64,000 nt of DNA from Jejuia pallidilutea (lineage in GTDB: Bacteria > Bacteroidota > Bacteroidia > Flavobacteriales > Flavobacteriaceae), in assembly GCF_002973595.1 (NCBI RefSeq), contig NZ_PVEO01000006.1, positions 62,001 to 126,000 on the forward strand, written 5' to 3'. Below, piece after piece: positions 59,782 through 64,000 of this stretch (the first letter of the stretch is position 1; the number at the start of each line of letters is the position of its first letter). A model generated the notes under the pieces. That model saw only the letters and a list, made by a program, of their open reading frames with translations, did not search any database and was not told the origin of the DNA. The position numbers were made by a program, and so were the translations under genes.

Positions 59782-59873
59782 ATAGATGTTAAAGTCGTAA
59801 AAATAGTGTTAAGTAATCTTAAAATGCTTGGTGTTTTTTTATGCAATGGTTATATTATTTAAAACAGAACATT

Positions 59874-60239
59874 ATGAAAAAGCTTATTACTTTAATATTT
59901 CTATGCGCTATATCGTTTAGCTACGCGCAATATCCAGATACTACTTATGAAGACAAAGAAGAGCGAGAGCATGCTAAAAAAATTGTAGCCGCTTATGATA
60001 AGGAACTAGGGCTTGATGGTGCCCAATATCCTATTTTTTTAGATAAGGTAGAAGATTACATTGTATTGAGAAAAAAAGCAAAAGCTACCTTGAAAGGGCA
60101 AGAAGAACTTGATGCCTTAACAGAACTCATGGTTAAAGAAACCTTAGAAATGCAAGATCTTTTAACGCGACCTCAGTACATTTTATATAAAAAAATAAGA
60201 CAAGAGATTCAGCCCATAAAAATGGTAAACCCTAATTAA
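59874..60239 (+). CDS. Small exported hypothetical protein
   Basis: About 121 residues from the ATG at 59874, which gives a clean signal peptide (KKLITLIFLCAISFSYAQ). A longer frame opens at ATG 59841 but its eleven extra residues precede the signal. The mature part is short, helical and charged: YEDKEEREHAKKIVAAYDKELGLDGAQ, FLDKVEDYIVLRKKAKATL, LTRPQYILYKKIRQEI. It fits the Spy/CpxP-like or DUF4168-like pattern of small periplasmic helical proteins, but no family is assigned with certainty. Confidence 0.8.
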   Translation: MKKLITLIFLCAISFSYAQYPDTTYEDKEEREHAKKIVAAYDKELGLDGAQYPIFLDKVEDYIVLRKKAKATLKGQEELDALTELMVKETLEMQDLLTRPQYILYKKIRQEIQPIKMVNPN

Positions 60240-60285
60240 TCGCTAAAAGCTACACTTTGTCGAGTAGCGCTCCATTCAACGACAT

Positions 60286-60338
60286 ATTTTGCAGTTTATA
60301 TTCCTGCCCGTTCAATGGGCATGCGAATTTTGCAGTTT
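60286..60338. repeat. Direct repeats flanking a small hairpin, intergenic
   Basis: attttgcagttt occurs at 60286-60297 and 60327-60338, 41 bases apart. Between them is the hairpin tgccc-gttcaat-gggca (60305-60321). This stretch is richer in G+C than its surroundings. Meaning unknown. Confidence 0.35.
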
Positions 60339-60404
60339 TTCGATTTTCTGTGTTACAACTTAACTAGTTAATTAGTTTTGAGGAGATTAAATAATTAATG
60401 CCCC

Positions 60405-61010
60405 ATGAAACAATTAATTACACTTGCATTTATAACTGGTATATTTACCTTTTACAATACATTAAATGCTCAGGAATTAGCAAATAATTACAAAAAGCGT
60501 CATGCTATTTTTGATTATACTGAAAAACAATTAAATAATGTTGATACAATTCCTGGTTTTGAAAACAAAGCTGAAAAGTTAATGATTACTGGAACCATAT
60601 TTGAAAGCGACGGTGTTACTCCTGCAAAAAATGTGGTGCTATATATTTGTCAGGCAGATGAAGATGGCGATTATCACTCCAAAAAAATAAACGGTAAGCG
60701 AAGTGTAAAGCATCAAGGATGGATTAAAACAGATGCTAATGGCAGTTACACATTTTACACCTTTGTACCAGGAACACATTGGGGTACTAAGGACTTAAAA
60801 CAAATACACGGCTATATTAAAGAGCCAAATGCCTCGACAGAATACGCTATCAACCATTTTGTGTTTGATGATGACCCTTTTTTAAAGAAATCCTGTCGCA
60901 AAAAAATAGCCAAAAGAGGTATAAACAATATTTTAAAATTAGAGAATAAAGACGGTTTGTTGATTGGTAAACGCAATATTATTTTACAATCTAGCCCTCA
61001 AACATATTAG
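60405..61010 (+). CDS. Secreted intradiol-dioxygenase-like protein with altered metal ligands
   Basis: 201 residues. A Sec signal (QLITLAFITGIFTFYNTLNAQ) is followed by a segment matching the intradiol ring-cleavage dioxygenase core: AKNVVLYICQADEDGDYHSK, GWIKTDANGSYTFYTFVPG, IKEPNASTEYAINHFVFDDDP. In active enzymes iron is bound by two Tyr and two His. Tyr1 is kept (GDYH), but the second Tyr region reads THWGT, and the paired AHIH is reduced to QIHG. The fold is thus present but the catalytic set looks incomplete, so it may be a binding protein or have altered chemistry. Followed by a terminator. Confidence 0.72.
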   Translation: MKQLITLAFITGIFTFYNTLNAQELANNYKKRHAIFDYTEKQLNNVDTIPGFENKAEKLMITGTIFESDGVTPAKNVVLYICQADEDGDYHSKKINGKRSVKHQGWIKTDANGSYTFYTFVPGTHWGTKDLKQIHGYIKEPNASTEYAINHFVFDDDPFLKKSCRKKIAKRGINNILKLENKDGLLIGKRNIILQSSPQTY

Positions 61011-61029
61011 TGTTTATTATGTAAACTGT

Positions 61030-61071
61030 AATCCCCGAGCATCATTGTTTTGCATTGGGGATTTTTTTTAA
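61030..61071 (+). terminator. Terminator after the dioxygenase-like gene
   Basis: Arms aatcccc (61030-61036) and ggggatt (61057-61063) with a 20-base loop, followed by eight T's. Confidence 0.8.
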
Positions 61072-61322
61072 GCATGATTCACATGCCTCTTTAGTATTGT
61101 TAATTGTGGTTATTTAATTATACAATTTTTTAATTTTTAAATGAAAACTGAAAAAGTTTTCAAAGAAGTAAACAAAGTTTTTAAACATAAAAATCCTACA
61201 TTTTAGCCATCTACATAAGGGTTAATCATCTTAAATTTACTGACAAACCTCATGTTTAACCATTTATTATGAATTTATATTAGCAGCTTTAAAACCAACT
61301 TAACGCATTGATATAAAACATA
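61072..61322. other. Intergenic region upstream of the DUF3360 gene
   Basis: About 250 AT-rich bases. They contain one tiny ORF, 61141-61206, that would encode a 21-residue basic peptide beginning MKTEKVFKEVNKVFKH. I cannot support it as a gene. No clear TAnnTTTG box, hairpin or RNA gene is visible. Confidence 0.4.
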
Positions 61323-62777
61323 ATGGAGAAAGGTGAGCAGAATTCTTATAAAGAAAACCGAAAAAAATCTAGTGAATTTGAGAAAAGGGAAGACTACCTA
61401 GAACACGAGCTGTTAATCATGAAATTTCGTAGATGGAAAGTGCATCTGCCTTTCAGGGACTTTCATATAGAATTTGAAGATTTAGTACCAGCTTTAGCCG
61501 CTACAATTGGAAAAGTAGTTATGGTAACTGCAATGGTGGCTGCATTTGCAGCACAGTTTGGGCTATCACCAGAATTTATCGCAGAGAATGTGAGATACGA
61601 ATTATTGATTGCTGGTGGAATTTTTGTAATTATTTTTTCTGCTATTTTAAATCCTCGCGCTAATTTGGCTGGCACCCATGGCCCAATGATTCCGTTAATA
61701 CCAATTATTGCAGCAGCAGGAGGCCATCCGCTTGCTTTAGGTATTTTAATTGGCGTTTTCGGACTAGCACTAAGTATTACTAAAGGCGGTTCTAAACTAA
61801 TGGCATTAACCGGTGTAGGAGTGCGTGGAGGTTTACTCATTTATCTTGGTGGCGTAGGGCTTATTTCGCAAATTGATAAATTTGAGGCTTGGGCATCTGG
61901 TGTAAATGCTAGCACCGTATCTTTTGTAATTATTGGTATAACCATTCTTACGTATGCGTATTTAGCAAGAATTAAAAAAAGATGGTTAGCCATACCGTTA
62001 TGTTCACTTATTGCTGGTGTAATAGCTTATGCTATGGGAGTTAATTTCGAATTTACTACGGCACCAGGACTACCACACATGAATCCATTATGGTGGTGGG
62101 GTGAAGACACTGGTTGGCTATTGGGATGGCCAGATGTTGGTAATTTTATTGCAGTAATTCCTTTTGCAATTTTAGCTGTAGCCATGTGGTCTCCAGATTA
62201 TTTAGGTCACCGTGTTTTTCAGGAGCTTAACTACCCTAAAAAGGCAAAACATGTTTTAATGGATGTAGATGATACTATGACGGTTGCATCAATTCGCCAA
62301 ATGGTTGGTGCAGTACTTGGTGGAGGTAATATTGCCTCTTCTTGGGGAACCTATATGATTCCCGCTGCTATTGCGAAACGCCCAATTCCTGGGGGTGCTA
62401 TACTTACCGCTTTACTATGTGTATTAGCTGCCGTTTTTGGTTATCCTATGGATTTAGCCATGTGGGAACCCGTACTTAGAGTTGCCTTAATTGTAGGTGT
62501 ATTTTTGCCATTATTGGAGGCTGGTATGCAAATGGTGAAAGAACACAACGATTCTTTAAGTGCTGGAACCTGTATTTTTGCTTGTGCTTTTGTAAATCCA
62601 GTATTTGGTTGGGCACTAACAATGTTACTCGATAATTTAGGATTGATTGGTGACCGTAAAAGGGCTGAAAAGCTATCTCTAAAAGAACGCCTAATTATTC
62701 CAGGGGTTATGTTTTTAGTATGTGCGGTGTCTTTAGCACTAGTAGGACAGCTACCCGGGATTCCTGGAATATTTTAG
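61323..62777 (+). CDS. DUF3360-family multi-pass membrane transporter
   Basis: 484 residues with about twelve hydrophobic segments after a charged cytoplasmic N-tail (SSEFEKREDYLEHELLIMKFRRWKV). The region IEFEDLVPALAATIGKVVMVTA and the helical pair NLAGTHGPMIPLIPIIAAAGGHPLALG resemble SLC26/NCS2-type anion and nucleobase permeases. The overall pattern fits DUF3360, a Bacteroidota/Proteobacteria family of unknown substrate. Conserved motifs include MWSPDYLGHRVFQELNYPK, DVDDTMTVASIRQ and IASSWGTYMIPAAIAKR. Probably an inner-membrane symporter. No partner genes; it converges on an aldehyde dehydrogenase across an inverted repeat. Confidence 0.75.
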   Translation: MEKGEQNSYKENRKKSSEFEKREDYLEHELLIMKFRRWKVHLPFRDFHIEFEDLVPALAATIGKVVMVTAMVAAFAAQFGLSPEFIAENVRYELLIAGGIFVIIFSAILNPRANLAGTHGPMIPLIPIIAAAGGHPLALGILIGVFGLALSITKGGSKLMALTGVGVRGGLLIYLGGVGLISQIDKFEAWASGVNASTVSFVIIGITILTYAYLARIKKRWLAIPLCSLIAGVIAYAMGVNFEFTTAPGLPHMNPLWWWGEDTGWLLGWPDVGNFIAVIPFAILAVAMWSPDYLGHRVFQELNYPKKAKHVLMDVDDTMTVASIRQMVGAVLGGGNIASSWGTYMIPAAIAKRPIPGGAILTALLCVLAAVFGYPMDLAMWEPVLRVALIVGVFLPLLEAGMQMVKEHNDSLSAGTCIFACAFVNPVFGWALTMLLDNLGLIGDRKRAEKLSLKERLIIPGVMFLVCAVSLALVGQLPGIPGIF

Positions 62778-62812
62778 CTAATAGCAATTTAACCATTACC
62801 TATTTAAAAACC

Positions 62813-62865
62813 ACATTCTGCTATACATGTATTAGTTAAAAAACAATACTATGTATGCAGAATGT
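62813..62865. terminator. Inverted repeat between the convergent DUF3360 and aldehyde dehydrogenase genes
   Basis: Arms acattctgctatacat (62813-62828) and atgtatgcagaatgt (62851-62865) pair with one bulged T, loop 22 bases. It is a likely bidirectional terminator or transcript stabiliser, although no long T-run follows. Confidence 0.5.
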
Positions 62866-62924
62866 AAGTTGAGGGAATGGATTAAAAATTTCAAGTTGCA
62901 TATAGTTATACAGTTTGAAAAATA

Positions 62925-64000
62925 TTATTCACCATTGCTTATTAAAATAGATTTGATATTTACAAACTCCTTCATCCCAAATCCTCCGTGTTCGCGTCCA
63001 AAACCAGAATCTTTAACACCGCCAAATGGCATATTGGGTGCTGCTAAACCAAAAGAATTAATAAATACCATACCCGTATCAAAATGCTTCTCAGCTAATG
63101 TAACGGCACGTTTTTCATCTTTAGAAAATATACCACCACCAAGACCAAACCTACTATCATTTGCTATTCGCATAGCATCTTCATCGTCTTTGGCTTTAAT
63201 TAAAGAAGCTACGGGCCCAAATAGTTCATCGTCATATGCTGGCTGTCCTGGATTTACATTTTCTAAGACTGTGGCAGGGTAATAAAACCCTTTTTTATCA
63301 ACCATTGCTCCACCGCATAATACACTAGCCCCATTGCTAACACTTTTAGTTACCTGCTTATGTAGTTTATCTCTTAAATCTGCTCTTGCCATAGGGCCTA
63401 AGTCTGTTGTTTCATCTTTAGGATTGCCAAGTTTTAATTCGGACATAGCCTTAACAAAAGCCTGTTTAAATTCATCATATACAGCCTCTACAGCAATAAA
63501 CCGTTTTGCAGCTATACAAGTTTCTCCATTATTATAAATACGGCCCTTAACAGATTTTTCAACCGCTGTTTTAATATCTGCATCATGTAAAACAAGATAT
63601 GCATCATTACTTCCTAATTCCAGAACAGACTTTTTTAGTTGCGCCCCTGCTTTTTCACCTATAGCTTTTCCTGCATTTGGACTTCCAGTTAGTGTTACAC
63701 CTCTCACCAAATTGTGTTTAATTATAGCATCAGATTGATCGTGATTAATAACAAGTACAGAAAACAAACCATCTGGTAGACCTGCAGTTTTAAATATAGA
63801 TTCTAGCAATTTTCCTGTACCTGTAACATTTGAGGCGTGTTTTAATAGTACACTATTACCTGCCATAAGGTTTGCAATAGTGTACCTAATAACTTGGTAT
63901 GCAGGATAATTCCATGGTTGAATACCATAAATCACACCTATAGGGGCATAGGTAATGATGCCCTTACCACCATCTGATAATTTACGTTCTTCGTTTTTTA
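62925..64000 (-). CDS. NAD(P)-dependent aldehyde dehydrogenase (succinate-semialdehyde type), N-terminus beyond window
   Basis: The open frame continues past base 64000, so the window holds about 358 C-terminal codons; the GTG at 63935 is internal. It has the ALDH core: PIGVIYGIQPWNYPAYQVIRYTIANLMAGNS (read in pieces), the general-base glutamate in VLELGSNDAYLVL, the catalytic cysteine in NNGETCIAAKRF, and EELFGPV-type DDELFGPVASL, ending PFGGVKDSGFGREHG and FVNIKSI. This set is typical of succinate-semialdehyde dehydrogenases (GabD-like), which oxidise semialdehydes to acids. Substrate is inferred from similarity only. Confidence 0.93.
   Translation of the reverse strand, partial: KNEERKLSDGGKGIITYAPIGVIYGIQPWNYPAYQVIRYTIANLMAGNSVLLKHASNVTGTGKLLESIFKTAGLPDGLFSVLVINHDQSDAIIKHNLVRGVTLTGSPNAGKAIGEKAGAQLKKSVLELGSNDAYLVLHDADIKTAVEKSVKGRIYNNGETCIAAKRFIAVEAVYDEFKQAFVKAMSELKLGNPKDETTDLGPMARADLRDKLHKQVTKSVSNGASVLCGGAMVDKKGFYYPATVLENVNPGQPAYDDELFGPVASLIKAKDDEDAMRIANDSRFGLGGGIFSKDEKRAVTLAEKHFDTGMVFINSFGLAAPNMPFGGVKDSGFGREHGGFGMKEFVNIKSILISNGE

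Noticed and set aside
59828-59846. TGG...TGC motif resembling a sigma-54 promoter before the 59874 gene
   Set aside because: Spacing between GG and GC is 13, not 12, and the sequence between is a T-run.
61141-61206. 21-codon ORF beginning MKTEKVFKEVNK
   Set aside because: Very short, AT-rich composition, no paralogue or conservation visible; noted only as an intergenic item.
62851-63282. 143-codon plus-strand ORF over the end of the aldehyde dehydrogenase gene
   Set aside because: It is the antisense shadow of a clear ALDH coding region and begins in the inverted repeat.
1-64000. CRISPR array, tRNA or rRNA genes, insertion sequences, prophage
   Set aside because: No regularly spaced repeats, no cloverleaf-like CCA-ending stretch, and no transposase or phage structural gene could be recognised.

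Overview
The window looks like a chromosomal segment of a marine-type member of the Flavobacteriaceae (phylum Bacteroidota). The evidence is an AT-rich genome, weak Shine-Dalgarno sites with A-rich leaders, several TAnnTTTG-type -7 boxes, a type-B T9SS sorting domain at the end of a giant surface protein, and gene sets typical of that family (fused ThrA, HisB and HisIE, fused branched-chain E1, DUF4251, DUF1835, DUF2461). I do not assign a genus. No rRNA, tRNA, CRISPR array, prophage or insertion sequence was found.

Layout. 1-4.8 kb: distal part of the histidine operon (hisC-hisB-hisH-[GIY-YIG gene]-hisA-hisF-hisIE), with a small GIY-YIG nuclease gene between two related hairpins inside it. 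4.8-11.1 kb: housekeeping and stress genes (TruA-like pseudouridine synthase, Dps, MscS channel, DUF2461, DUF72, hotdog thioesterase). 11.3-16.1 kb: leucine genes leuC-leuD-leuA-leuB. 16.1-20.6 kb, minus strand: large MscS-like channel, DUF3817, VTT/DedA-like protein, a secreted unknown and a glycerophosphodiesterase. 20.6-25.6 kb, minus strand: threonine operon thrA-thrB-thrC preceded by a 35-codon Thr-rich leader ORF and a terminator, a classical attenuator layout. 25.7-33 kb: NnrDE, then a minus-strand run (TlpA-like lipoprotein, NMT1-like protein, nucleoside phosphorylase, DUF1835, SUI1/YciH, 2OG-Fe(II) oxygenase). 33-35.5 kb: fused 2-oxoacid dehydrogenase E1 and a 3D-type lipoprotein. 35.5-36.8 kb: orphan ExbD and three tiny minus-strand ORFs, two of them tandem paralogues of 28-29 residues. 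36.8-46 kb: aldo/keto reductase, S9 peptidase, SF2 helicase, EamA permease, family-9 glycosyltransferase, MFS permease. 46-50.3 kb: 1399-residue LRR/Ig/beta-repeat surface protein. 50.4-53.9 kb: stress cluster (thioredoxin, DnaJ/CbpA, Hsp20, YqaE/Pmp3 and a charged small protein). 54-59.8 kb: four-gene DNA-ligase-associated repair cassette (MBL exonuclease, ATP-dependent ligase, Lhr-like helicase, phosphoesterase). 59.8-64 kb: two secreted proteins, a DUF3360 permease and a truncated aldehyde dehydrogenase.

The most notable non-textbook signals are: (i) two divergent sigma-54-type promoters with correct -24/-12 spacing, facing away from a shared TGTCATT/AATGACA dyad, between the DnaJ-thioredoxin genes and hsp20; (ii) the tandem 28/29-residue peptide genes ending in K-R-R-Y-R, whose differences include many silent changes; (iii) the Thr-rich leader and attenuator of thrABC; and (iv) the GIY-YIG gene bracketed by CTGAA-N5-TTCAG hairpins inside the his operon. 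All were found by eye. None was tested by alignment, folding or database search.
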